64,000 nucleotides of DNA from Chytriomyces cf. hyalinus JEL632 (Eukaryota > Chytridiomycota > Chytridiomycetes > Chytridiales > Chytriomycetaceae): positions 24,596-88,595 of the forward strand of contig JAIWWG010000114.1 in assembly GCA_025435555.1 (NCBI GenBank), given 5' to 3'. A program made the translations under genes and the position numbers. Position 1 is the first letter of the stretch; each line of letters begins with the position of its first letter. The notes under the pieces were generated by a model. That model did not search any database. It was not told where the DNA came from and was given only the letters and a program-made list of their open reading frames with translations. This document shows, piece after piece, positions 23,231 through 34,355 of this stretch.

Positions 23231-26200
23231 CTCGCCCACCCCAGACGCGTCAGGCACATATGCATTGGGTCGTGGTTCAGCGGTTGTACGAACGTGGTTG
23301 AAGACAAAAAAGTTGTCGGCGTCGCTTTTTGGGGTAATTGTTAGGCACGGGTTGTAATAAGGTAATAAATACCCGACAAAAGACGATTACTTACACATCA
23401 ATGTAGTTGGGACTATTTTCTTTCTCCATCCGATCGCGTATGGATTGGGCTCCGTACTCCCTCCTCTTTTTCATTCGTTCCCTCTGCATGAACTCCTTTT
23501 CGGCTTCATCGCACGGTACTTCTCCGTTGGAAAGCCGGTGCTTGGCCTCTTCAAGCAGTAACTCCTAAAAAGCGTTGTCAGCATGCAATCCACAAATTCA
23601 ATTCCTTCGAACGACTTGCCTTTTCGCACTTCTCCTGATACAATCCCATGGCCATCGCTTGATACATAGACAACTCGGATACTTTTGCCATCATATCTCG
23701 TGTTGCATGTTTGATTTTCTTGGATAAATCATTTAATCGAGTCGCTACTTCATGTGATTCGATTCGTCCGTCGAGTGTTTGCTTCTTGAGACGCAGAGTC
23801 AGCGTTGATACTTCCTCGAGCAAAAGGTCTTTTTCCAACAGCCTCTCCTGGAAAGAGTCAAGCAAGGTATGAAGTAAGTCATCCGCGTTCAGCACCCACA
23901 CATAAAAGCAATGAACCTCTTTTTCGGCGAGCATCAATTCCAATCGCGTGATTTTCTCCAGCAAATCATTTTGATTATCATCATCGCCCTTTAAATCGTT
24001 ACATCGCGCCGGATTCTCCGGATTCTCCATCTCCGCGCTCAATTCGTTGACCTGGTTCAAATGCCCATTCAACTCGTCCTGCAGCGCCTGTACTTGCACT
24101 TTGACTTGCTCCGCTTCCTCCCTCAATTTCTTTTTGAGTTCAAGTCTGCGATGCAACTCTGCGCGCACAATCTTGAGTCGCCGAATATCTTCTTCTCGCT
24201 CAATCAGACATCTTTCCCCGTTTTGCATAATGCCCGATAACACATTGAGGCGTTCGTAAAGGATGCAAAGTTCATCGTTTCGATCGAGTAAATGGATTCC
24301 TACGGCGTTGCGGTCCTTGACTGCGCGTTCGTATCTCTCTTTTAGTTTTACCATATCTTCTTCCGCTGAGTTGATGACTGAGTTTAGAGTTTCGATGCTG
24401 CAGAGATGTTGATCAATTTGGTCTGTTTTTGCGCGTTTATGGAAAATATTAGTTTGGTTCTGGTAGCGTTATTTTTCGGTAGGTACCTCGTCTCTCTCGG
24501 TATGTCGCAAGTAATTTATTTGCATCATTTTTGGCACCGTCTCGAGACGCGTAGGCAGCTGTATTGTCTTGTCGCCGTTTCTGTGATGAGTTAACAATCA
24601 GAAACTGACGCTTCACGAGCCAAAAGAAGAAAAGACAAACTCAACTGTGAGCTCGTGATCCTTGTTTGTGATTTCATTTCGAAGAATTTCGACTTCATTT
24701 GACAAAATCTTGATTTTTTCCTTCATTTCAGCTGCTCGTTGGGCTGTAGCTTGGATTTGGTTCACCTATGCGCGTGTATTTGTGGTGAGTTGGTTTTTTC
24801 GTCATGAATGAATGGATGCGCCAGATTCCGTACGTATTTGTTTCGCTCGTTCTTGACAATGTCGTATAACGCGCCAAACTCTTTGAGCCTTGCAATCGGT
24901 TCCTGACACTTTTTTGACGCTTCGGATATTGCTAAATCTTTTGTTTGCATGTCGTCTTTGATGAGCTTGTGCTTGTTTTGAATCCTTAGCAAATCCCGGC
25001 TCTACCGAAATGTCGAAAACTGTGAGACAGGAAGCAACGATAACAATAAAACACACTAAAATTATTACTTTGATATCGCGGTCCCCCGTCAAAGTTTCCA
25101 TTTGGCGACTCAAAGCATTGCGCCTCTCCATAACCTCTTCAAGCTCCAACTCCATCCTCCGATTCAGTTCTTGCTGCGCTGCCATTTTTTCATTCTCTTC
25201 CTTTTCGACTCCACTCAATTTCAAGAACTTGTATAGCCCCACATCGATCGTTTTTCGCATTTCTGCCATGTTTTTTTGTTGAATGCGTTCTTCGCGTTTA
25301 AGCATTTCGAGTTCACGGTTGTAATCGTCCAGCTGTTTGCGAATCATGGGGCCCGACATTTTAACATTGTTGACGGTGGATTCGAGTCTTCGATGGGTTT
25401 TTAGTTGGATTTCCTTTTCGCGGACTGCACGGAGGAGAATGTCGTGGTCTTTGTGGTTCTTTGGAATATTGCACGCGGGGTCAGTATTAATTGTTTTGTT
25501 AAGTTCACAAAAGGGAGAGTTGGGTCTCACAGTGTTAAGCGCATTTCGAATGGAGAGTTCCAGTCGCACACGGTCTGCTCTTTGAATGGAAAGCTGCTCT
25601 TTTGCAAACTCGTGGTCTTTAAAGATTTCATCGCAGTTTCGTTCCATTTCAATGATTTCTGCGCGCCTTTCTTCGTATTCTGCGGCTTGATCCAGTTTGA
25701 TTTCTTCGAAATCCTGGAAAGAAAACGTTTTTGATTCAAAAAAAAAAAGGCGATCTCGATTTTCGCAAATATTTTTACCCTCTTATTCTTTGCAAGATGA
25801 TCAATTTCACGGTCGAGATGTTGAGCGAGCGTGTTTTGTTTCACGTTTTCAATGACCAGCGATGAAATGGCGTCGCGCAAAATTTCCGACTGTTTCCTGA
25901 AAACAGTAGCGACAGTTTTTTTTTTAAAACGGCCAAAAATCAATCGCGTAGGCGATAAATGAAAAAGGAAAAGCAGTATTTTACATGATTTTCTGAGGCA
26001 TTTCAGTTGCGCGCGCCAAGGCGGCGGCGTGCTTTTCCTTTTCAATCTCCAAACGGTCCTTTTCGCCGAGCACAATTTCGTACGTGATTTCTTTTTCCTC
26101 CAAGTCTTTTTCGAGATTCTCAACTTGGTGTCGTCGTTGAGATATGTCCAACTGGTTGATGTTGGAGTGGTGGGTGACATTGCTTCATTTTTGGAACAAT

Positions 26201-27304
26201 AACACTTAAGGAGGGGTGGCTACCTTCAGCTCCTTGATGGACACTATTAACTGAGGCTCGAGCATGTCCGCCTTGTGCTTCCGAATTTCGTCAATGTCCG
26301 CGTTCAAGACTGCCTTTTGAGCTAAAGATTCGTTGATGTCGGTGAGGAGTTTCTTTTCGCGCTGCGAGGACAAATTGACTTCGTTTTCGAGCTGGAGTCG
26401 TTAAATGTGAACGGAGAGAGTCAGGCTACCGTTAGAGTGGTTGAAAGAGGTTAATACCTTCAGAAGTTCTCTCTTCAGATTTCCAATTTCAGCATTGTTG
26501 GCAAACTGTTTACTTTCGTTTCGGTCGATTTCCATTCGCTGATTGATGACCTCTTGCGCCAAGTGCTTAGTAGTTTTTGAAAGTGTTTTGTCGTAGTCTC
26601 CAAAAGAAAGCAAATGCGTGTGAAGAGAGCGGACATGCGCTTTCAAATCCTCGATTCTGATGACCACGTTTGTAGCAATGAACGTGGTGTTAGAATAGAA
26701 TAGAAGGGCAAGGGATAGCGTCTTACGTCGACTCTTGCAGGGTGCGGCTCCCAACCAGCGAATCCAGCGACTTGTACACAGGACTTGACTCGATACTAAA
26801 GAGTCCGCTTAGGTAGAACTTTTCCTCCTCAGTCAGCATTTCCTCTTCCTCCACCGTTTTAATTGCCAAGAGCGCTTTTCGTTCTGGCTTAAGTGCGTCG
26901 TCGGCATCTTCGGACTTGCTCGCGATTTCATCGCTCGATTCAACGGAAGTCTGCTTCGAGCCTGCGGTAGAAGCTGCTTTGTTTCCATCCGAGCCAGCGT
27001 TTTGGTCAGAATCGCTGCCCCGACTGCCCATCTGTCCACCGTCAGTTGGCGAATCGCCCACCTTCCCATCGCTGCTACTACGCTCGGCAGATCGCTCTCC
27101 ACCTAAACTGCCCGCCGACTGTTTTCGGTCTGTATCTGGAGTGTCCACTGCAGCCGAGGCTGCGTTGCCAGCGTCAGTGTCGGGACTGTCCAACGCGTCT
27201 TCGTCGAATTGTTCTTGCGTGTCTTCATCGTCCATCGGTTCCAGTTCCTCATCGGAACCGCCGTATTCATCGTCTTCGCCAATGTAGTCCTCTCCTTCGT
27301 CCAT
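23123..27304 (-). CDS. CCDC146/MBO2-family centriole-axoneme coiled-coil protein
   Basis: Large coiled-coil protein (roughly 1,000 aa) in a dozen or more exons. It starts at ATG 27304 with a ~170-residue acidic Ser/Asp-rich leader, then [19 protein letters not shown] and almost continuous heptad-rich helix. The C-terminal blocks are diagnostic: [49 protein letters not shown], and the terminal [14 protein letters not shown] and [17 protein letters not shown] followed by MRHIRKP. Animal CCDC146 and Chlamydomonas MBO2 share these and localise to centrioles and flagella. Splice sites read include ~26738/~26660 (GTAAGA...ATCAG) and ~26452/~26400. A flagellum-linked gene beside Chs7 implies a fungus that makes zoospores. 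Confidence 0.88.
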
Positions 27305-27569
27305 GAACTGCAAGTGCTGGAAACTGTTGGGGAAAATCCTTGCGAACAAAGAATTGTCACGAGATCTAAATATATTTAACGACCACTTTGTTTAAAATTG
27401 AACACAGTGAGACACAGATGGGCCGTTTAATGAGACATGAGATAGCTGGACAGTAACAATAGAATAACACGCATGAGGTTGTTGGCAGCGGTGGAGGTGA
27501 GACGGAAACAATCGGAAGCGTCCAAGAGGTCAGAACAAGCACGGACACGCAGAGCAAAAAAGAGGCAAA

Positions 27570-28232
27570 TCAGGCCGCTTTCAGCTTGTACTTGAGATTC
27601 TCCAAAGAGCTGACACCCTTGGCAATGTCGCGGACCGAGTACGCCATGTACACAACAAGTCCTTGAAAAACAACTGGCACCAGATAGATAAACTTGATGT
27701 ACTCTGACCCATGGTAGTCGCCGTCTTCAGCAAGAGATGCCAACGGAACTAATGAAAGAGCGAATGCGGCATAGAGCTTTGGGGTAAAGATTGGGGCATT
27801 GGGATTGATCAAGTTGAATCCAGAGAACACAAAGAAGGTGAAAGCAATCGACAGCGAAGAAGCAAAGGACATGGCCGCATGCAGCGTATGATGCTGTAAT
27901 TGGATCAACGCAAACACTGCGAGGCTGTTGTTGAAGGGGAAACAGTACTCAGTCGGGTTGCGCATAAGATGCACCAGATTCTACCCACAGTACGCTGAGG
28001 ATCCCCGAAAGTCCTTTCAGAGCATACGAGATCTGGTTGTTTGACGTCTGATTCTGCGCCTTGAGCGAGTCAATCACCTCGTCTTGCTCTATCAAATACA
28101 CGGATAAGTGCACCAGTTTCCACATCGCAAGCGCTGGCGGGGGCTCTATTTACGCTGCTCATCCAAAGGATCGTCTTGCTGCAAAACGTCCAAGTCGGCC
28201 TTGTAAGTGTTTCGTTGTCGCAGAGCTGACAT
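27570..28232 (-). CDS. Multi-TM membrane protein, unknown
   Basis: Three exons. ATG 28232 opens MSALRQRNTYKADLDVLQQ, an intron ends at a TTTGATAG acceptor, and the next exon has a polar helix (DEVIDSLKAQNQTSNNQISY). A very short intron (27948-27984, 37 nt) is needed to keep frame into NSLAVFALIQLQ. Four hydrophobic segments follow (around SLSIAFTFFVFSG, LYAAFALSLVPLASLA, YIKFIYLVPVVFQGLVVYMAY), and the protein ends in KYKLKAA. Length about 175 aa. Shared features with fungal conserved ER/Golgi small membrane proteins are only general; I assign no function. Its ATG is 24 bp from that of the divergent ankyrin gene. Confidence 0.7.
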
Positions 28233-28256
28233 TTTTTTCGAGTAAAAAAACGGGCA

Positions 28257-31174
28257 ATGACGAGCCACACAACAAACACATACAGCCGCTTATCCAACAC
28301 GCGACAGCTTTCTTGGACGCGCTCCAACTCGGCGACTTTGTCCGAAAACGACAGCGAGGCGATCGAACAGCGACTTTTTTCAGCCATCAACAACGGCGAT
28401 CGAACAGCACTTCAGGAGCTGCTCTCGCCTCATTTAACGTGAGTTTTGTGTTTATAGTAGTGGCGCGTGAAGATCCATTTTCGAGCTATTAACCGCGAGG
28501 GGTGTTTGCTATTCTGCAGCAAGCGGGAAAAGCCACGAGGAATGCAGCCTGATGGCATCACTCGATCCGTCTCTGAATCAGACTCTGACGCATCTTCTCT
28601 GCATTCAAATTACTCTTTGAATTCTGACTCAGACTCGCTCGATGCCGTTCTGCAGTTACTCCTCACCACAACGTACCCAAACACGGACGGGTTCTACTCC
28701 CACGATGCCGAAGTTTTGCCCGATGCAATGGAACTCCTTGGGCCAAGGTGAAATGGGGCGAAAGAGAGAGATGCCTTTTCCAAAACTCAAAGAAATATCT
28801 TTGTCGCAGTTTAGAGCACTTGAACGCAATCCAAATCGCGTGTATACTCGGCGATGAAGATTCAGCACTCGATATTCTGGATTTCGTTTCTTCCTCGACC
28901 GAGGAAATTGGCGCAAGAAAAGTGCTATGTGAATTTATGGGTCGCGTTTGGGGAGATGGAAACACAGTTCTTCACCTTGCGTCGTTTCTGGGAATGAGCG
29001 AGCTCGTGAAGCGGCTGCTTGAACTCGGAGCAAATCCAAACAAAAAGAATGGGCGATTGTATAAGCCTGTGGACTGCGCAGATACGGACGAAACGCGAAT
29101 TGTTTTCAGTACTGTCGATGAAGGCAAGTTTTTCGAACCCTTATTTTCATGATCTACCGAACCGCTGAGCATACTTGATTTTGGTAACGACAGCCCCGAA
29201 ATCTGCAAGTCCAACATTTTGGACGCAAGATTCCGAGTCTGCAAAAGAGAGTAACCAATTGTTCCACCAACCGATCCCAATCATGGTTGACAGGTGTTCA
29301 ACCAAAGCACCTCCATTTGACCCACCGCCACCACCGAATTTACTTTTTTCTCGTGAAGCGCGTGTTTCAAACCAACTGGCAGCCTTCGACATGGACCTTG
29401 TCCTTACTCAAAAAAGCTTCTCCCCGTCTCCGATTCGACACTCAAAAACCAAATCCATGGACGGAGCAAACACAATACAAGGCTCATTTTCCAAAGGAAT
29501 ATTGAGCTCAAAACTTCCCTCGTCCTCTTCATTAGCATCAACATGTGGCTCTCCATCTGCTGGGAAAAGAGTCCGCTTCAGTCCAGAAACGATTCTTTTA
29601 GATGTATGCCAATATGGTAGCGATGCCCAACCAAGCCCGTTACAAACTGTTCAATTCTATTTATGCGGGGAATCAAAACATCATCCCATTTCTTCTCAAA
29701 CCCAACCACCACCGCTGCAAAGCATCAACTCTATTCAATCTCCGCAACAAAGTCTGTCACTATTACACCTGGCAAGCGCGTATGGACACGTTGAAATCGC
29801 TCGTCTCCTTCTGCAAAGACCAGATGTGTATGTAAATGCGCGGGATCGAGAGGGATGGACACCTCTTCATAGTGCTTGCGCGGAAGGACATTTGGACGTT
29901 ATTCGACTGCTTTTAAGGTCTTGTGGATGGATTGATGAGTATGGTGAAAAACAGGATTGTGACACGGAATGGCAAATTGGAGACGATGAGGATATGTTTT
30001 GGCCGATTGATGGTCCGATCGATGTGGACGCGCGAAATGGGGACGGGGATACACCCGAAATGATTGCGCATGAAGAGAGGCAGGATCTGATAAAAAGTTA
30101 CTTTGAAGGTGAGAAAGCAAGCGGAAAAATGTATTTTGTGTGGTGTCCTGACACTTGAGATTCATTTCAGAATATCGACGACGGTGTCAGAACTCATCCA
30201 AGGAAATTGAGATCAAAATAACTGAAAAGTCATTGCAAGATGGCGGGGTTCAGGTCCATGAAACTGGGATTCCGTGTGGAGACAACTTAATACCCACATC
30301 TGATGGCAGTGTTCGAAATGAGACCCCACTTATCGATCTGGATAATCAGTCGTTGGAACTTGCGCCTACTGAAGTCTTTCAAAGCGCATCCACGCAAGAT
30401 GCGAAAGCGGAACAGTCAGATCCCCCAGATGAAGCTCCATCAATAGCGATGGAGACCCCGAGGCCGATAGACTCTGCTATCGTTTTTCAAAGAGACAGTT
30501 CGAATTTAAAACTTGAAGCGCCATCAGCACTCCAACAATCCCGACCGCAACTTGAAAATGACCAAGAAGTACCACCTCAAAGCCCAAAACCACTACGCGG
30601 AACAGCGGCCAGACTAATAGCAGCCTTCAACCAGAAATCAGAAGCAACCTCGCAGTTTGGGAGCCTGGGATCTCTGTCCTCTCCTCTGAAGGGGCGTCGT
30701 TTTGGCTTGTCTGCTTCCACTTCTTCAGACACAATCAATCAACCAACGGTAAATGCACCGAATACAATCCGAAGCAGTCTTGGAAAGTCTGACACAAACT
30801 GTATTGCCTTGACGGCAAGCGTTGCGCAAGGAGGCAGGCGGCGAAGCTTGCTCATACATCGGCGCGATTCCATCACTCTTTCACAGTCTCAACATCTTCC
30901 TCAAACTGTGCTTGAAAAAAGCAATGTCAACATTTATTCCACAAATCCGGGGGTCGTATCGTCACTTGGATGTCTTCTTCCAAACGGTAGCAATGCTGCT
31001 GTTCCGGGGAGTGTCACTGCCAAAAAGGAAGAGGCGGCGAAAAAGAAAAAGGCGCACCGGTTGTCGGAAACAACGTCTGGGTTTTTTGGGTGGATGAATT
31101 CAGGCGCGTCTATCGATAAGTTGGCGGCGCAGACTTCTCCTTCAACAAACTCGTCAAAACAAACACTCACGTAA
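28257..31174 (+). CDS. Ankyrin-repeat protein with PP1-docking RVxF motif
   Basis: Five exons: 28257-28438, ~28521-28748, ~28812-29123, 29194-~30109, ~30171-31174. Start MTSHTTNTYS. An N-terminal Ser/Asp-rich region precedes ankyrin units (NTVLHLASFLGMSELVKRLLE, GANPN). A Ser-rich linker carries KRVRF followed by SPET (29568-29579), matching the RVxF docking motif for protein phosphatase 1. Two more ankyrin units follow (LSLLHLASAYGHVEIARLLL; GWTPLHSACAEGHLDVIRLLL), then a long disordered Ser/Thr/Pro tail with FFGWM near the end. RVxF plus ankyrins recalls MYPT/PPP1R16 phosphatase-targeting subunits, but order and linkers differ, so a PP1-targeting role is inference. Intron 29124-29193 is GC-AG. 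Confidence 0.8.
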
Positions 31175-31267
31175 AAAAATAAATCATTATTGTTACGGAT
31201 CCGACGGAAATGCAATCAAAACAAAAACATGAAAACTACAAGAAAAAAGAAACGATGAAGAAATGAA

Positions 31268-32391
31268 CTATTGCACCATGGCTTTTCTGATTGAATTCCA
31301 GTTGGAAAACACTTCCCACCCCTTCATTCCAGAGGAAAACACTTCAGCAACCATCACAGCCACGCCAAGTCCGACCACTGCTTCGAAACCAGTGCATGTC
31401 GCCGTAGATACTCTCAAAGTTAACGCGGCTGATCTGCATGAGCCAATCTTGGATCCAATATCTGCAAGCGTGGCTAACCAAAACAAGAGCAAGCACCCGT
31501 GAACTGCCAGGTTTCCAAAAGGCAAGAGCAACGCGCGTTTTGATAGAACTCTACTCGTAGGAGTCGAGTTGTTTGACATGAGTAGGAGGAACGGTGCATC
31601 GTAGTGGTACAGCATTTTGTCTCCCAAAATCAGGAAGAACACCACCTCGGCAAACGCGACTAGAACAGAAAGGGATCCCGTGAAGATGAAAAATTGGGTA
31701 GATGCTCTTGAAGGTGATACTGGAGAACTTGTAAGCGTTGCCATTACGCCTGAAGCGCTTAAGGAACCCAGCATGACTGCAATGCAAATCCAAATTCGGA
31801 GTTGGAAGAACCTACAATTATACTTTAGCAAACTGTTGTGTTGGGCGCCCAATAGATAGCAAGAGTTTACCAAATTGGTGTCGCTAACATGTGAATTGGG
31901 TCGCTATCCAGTGATTTTGATGATCGTGAAGTTGTCACCCCTTCAAAACGAGGTCCCAACGGCCGTCTGTGCGGAGAAGTAGCTGATGGTAATGGTACAT
32001 GATGCGTATCTGAAAGCCTGCTTTCTCTGTATACGTTCGATTCATGCGCAAGATGATGGGGAGGTATCGACATTCTCGATTCAGCGTCAGTGAGGATTCT
32101 TGAGTTTCCCCCGAGACCAAACCCACTAGCAAAGCGAGCGAAACTCGACCGCACGGACGCCCGGTCCGGTTTCGCAATCTCTGCTGCCGTTTCATTCTCG
32201 GCAGTTTCGCGAGCTTGCGTGAACCATTTGTCTGCGTCGCGAAAGTCAGATGAAGGCTTGTCTTTCGGATTCTGTTCAAACCCAAGTTGCAGTTCTAGGT
32301 CGATGGATGATCTGATGCCGTTCTTTTTGGACCTGTCTCCGGGAGAGTCGTCCAGTGCAAGGTTGCTGGTGCCTCCTTTGCTGCGACTCAT
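31268..32391 (-). CDS. MARVEL-like four-TM protein with disordered N-terminus
   Basis: Two exons (32391 to ~31871, ~31811 to 31268; GTAAAC...TTGTAG intron). The N-terminal ~170 residues are charged and Ser-rich (SRSKGGTSNLALDDSPGDR, RESRLSDTHHVPLP). Four hydrophobic segments follow: IWICIAVMLGSLSASGVMATL, FIFTGSLSVLVAFAEVVFFLI, HGCLLLFWLATLADIG and FEAVVGLGVAVMVAEVF. The topology and the polar short loops fit fungal MARVEL-domain proteins, which sit in plasma membrane or eisosome-like domains. No specific function is assigned. Confidence 0.65.
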
Positions 32392-32600
32392 GTTGGAAGT
32401 GAATGAAAGGCAAATGAATTATTTTGGGATTCTAACCCAAACAATTTCGTTGGCTCTCGTTCCGTTTCGCCAGACATGAGCGCGTTGGCAAGCCGCCGTG
32501 CAAAAACGCGGTCCGTGATGCATTCTGACTCTGCCGCAGACTCAGCTTCACGCTGCCTTGCAAAATCGCCAACAACAGAGAAACGGATTTATTTTATGCA

Positions 32601-33884
32601 TCAAACCACTTTCGCTTCCTGGTACTCGTCCAGACGCACCAGATTTCGCAGAAGCATTGCGACAGTAACCTTTCCAACGGAAGGCACGAAAATTGCCGCC
32701 TTTTGTCGAATGTCATCCTTAAAGTTTTTTGACGTTGAAAAGTTCACGGCGACAACTCCATCCTTCAGCAGCGTGGTGTCCACCTTGTACTTGTCGCTGG
32801 GCACACCCGTGATGACAACGTCTGATGCTTTCAACGCTTCCTCGAGAGTAGTTTTCGTCTCAAACACTTCATGCTTTTTGAGCTGAATACCGCTTCCGCG
32901 ATGGAACTCGACCATCCCAAACTCATCTGCACTGTAGACTTTCGCACCGTCGTTGGCAAGAAGCGCCGCGAGAGGACGACCGACGACTTCACTGCGATTA
33001 ACAACTGTGATGGTTTGTCCGTACAGACGGTTTCCTTCATGCATAATTTTGTTGTAGACGCCAATATGTTCCAAAATCTTGATGACGGCGAGGGGTGTGC
33101 AAGGGATAATGCATTTAAATTTGGAGCTTTCGTCAAGGAAACGAACATTGTGATACATGTTGTATCGGTACGTGTGGCACAGACCCTGAGTAATGGAGAG
33201 TCAGTTTCAAAGTAATTTGGATTTCGAGCTTCATATTGCGAAGTACCTCCACATCTTTTTGGATGCTAACACTATTTTGCAAGTAAGAGTCCTGATTTCG
33301 GAAAACAATGCGGCTGTTAGTGATGTCCTTCCACACGAAAATCAAAAAGTGAAAACAAGTTTGTGCTGATGTCAAACCTGAGTTCCACCAAACACTGGAT
33401 AATAGATCATGATTCCGTTCACTTTCGCATCCTTGTTGGCTTCGAAAAGTTTATCCTCGAGTTCCTGCTTCTCGCACTCGCGAAGCTCAAATCGAAACCC
33501 AGCATCTTGACACGTTTTGCCAGTCCATTCTGCGTACTTCTTGGCTATAGTTGAGACAAATTGTTAAGAGGCGTTCATAAGCTGTTCTTATTTGTCTTAC
33601 CAGCTGGATCATTGTTCGCGAGGAAGCCAACCAAAAGCGGTGCCGTCTTCTTTTCACTGACAGCCTTCTTGAGATCATTGCTATACAATAGAAGGTAGAA
33701 AGAAAGGTTCAGCAGGGGTGAGGGGACATGATCACGAGAGCAAGTCGCACATGAACGCAGCGGCGACCTCGCTCGCAAGCACGACACGCGTTGGACCCGA
33801 CGGTGCTGGCTTTGCAGGTGCCGGCAGAGGCAGGGCTGGGGCAGCTTCGGTTTCGCCCTTGCGCTTGAGGTCTGACGGAGACAT
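32601..33884 (-). CDS. NAD-dependent methylenetetrahydrofolate dehydrogenase, Mtd1-type
   Basis: Cytosolic monofunctional 5,10-methylene-THF dehydrogenase of one-carbon metabolism. Start at ATG 33884 (MSPSDLKRKGE), with Pro/Ala-rich leader. Blocks in order: TAPLLVGFLANNDPAG, KYAEWTGKTCQ, GIMIYYPVFGG, the folate/NAD region PCTPLAVIKILE, NRSEVVGRPLAALLANDGAKVYS, SDVVITGVPSDKYKV and GKVTVAMLLRNLVRL. All match yeast Mtd1 in order and spacing, including the short N-terminus that lacks cyclohydrolase features. Introns of ~60-90 nt lie at about 33663-33733, 33548-33604, 33316-33384 and 33184-33247. Confidence 0.93.
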
Positions 33885-34355
33885 TGGTCGTTGAGTTGAG
33901 TTTGGTTGAAAGAAAAAAAGAAAAGCATCTAACATGGAGATTAATAAACCAACTCGGCGCATTCTCGTGACTTTTACCGCGCATTTCAACGCTTTCTTGT
34001 TTGCTGTCCGGACAAAGAGGCGACGAGATATCGGACAGTCCGAACAGCGATGCAACTCAGCATCCGAGAATTGCCTCGTGCTCAAACAGCGCACTCACCG
34101 TTGTTCTATGGTAGACCTTCATAACTTCGTGTGGTATGCCTGCTCCATTCGCGCTACAATTCCACAAGTTCAAGCGGAATAATATCAGTGTTCTGGCAGC
34201 CTAATTTCCGGGTGTTTTTTGACGTGAGGACAGAGGCAATTCCTGAAATGAGAGAGAGGGAATGAAAGGGGCTGTTGAGGATAACTGAAATATTGGAGAG
34301 TCGAGCGATGGATCATGAATCAGTCAAGTGATGGCACAAAAATATTTAAACTTTG
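33885..34355. promoter_or_regulatory. Divergent intergenic region, MTD1 / VPS18
   Basis: About 470 bp between two start codons pointing apart. Short ORFs on both strands have no recognisable content. An AT-rich stretch (AAAAATATTTAAACTTTG) lies immediately upstream of the VPS18 ATG. No other site is evident. Confidence 0.4.
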
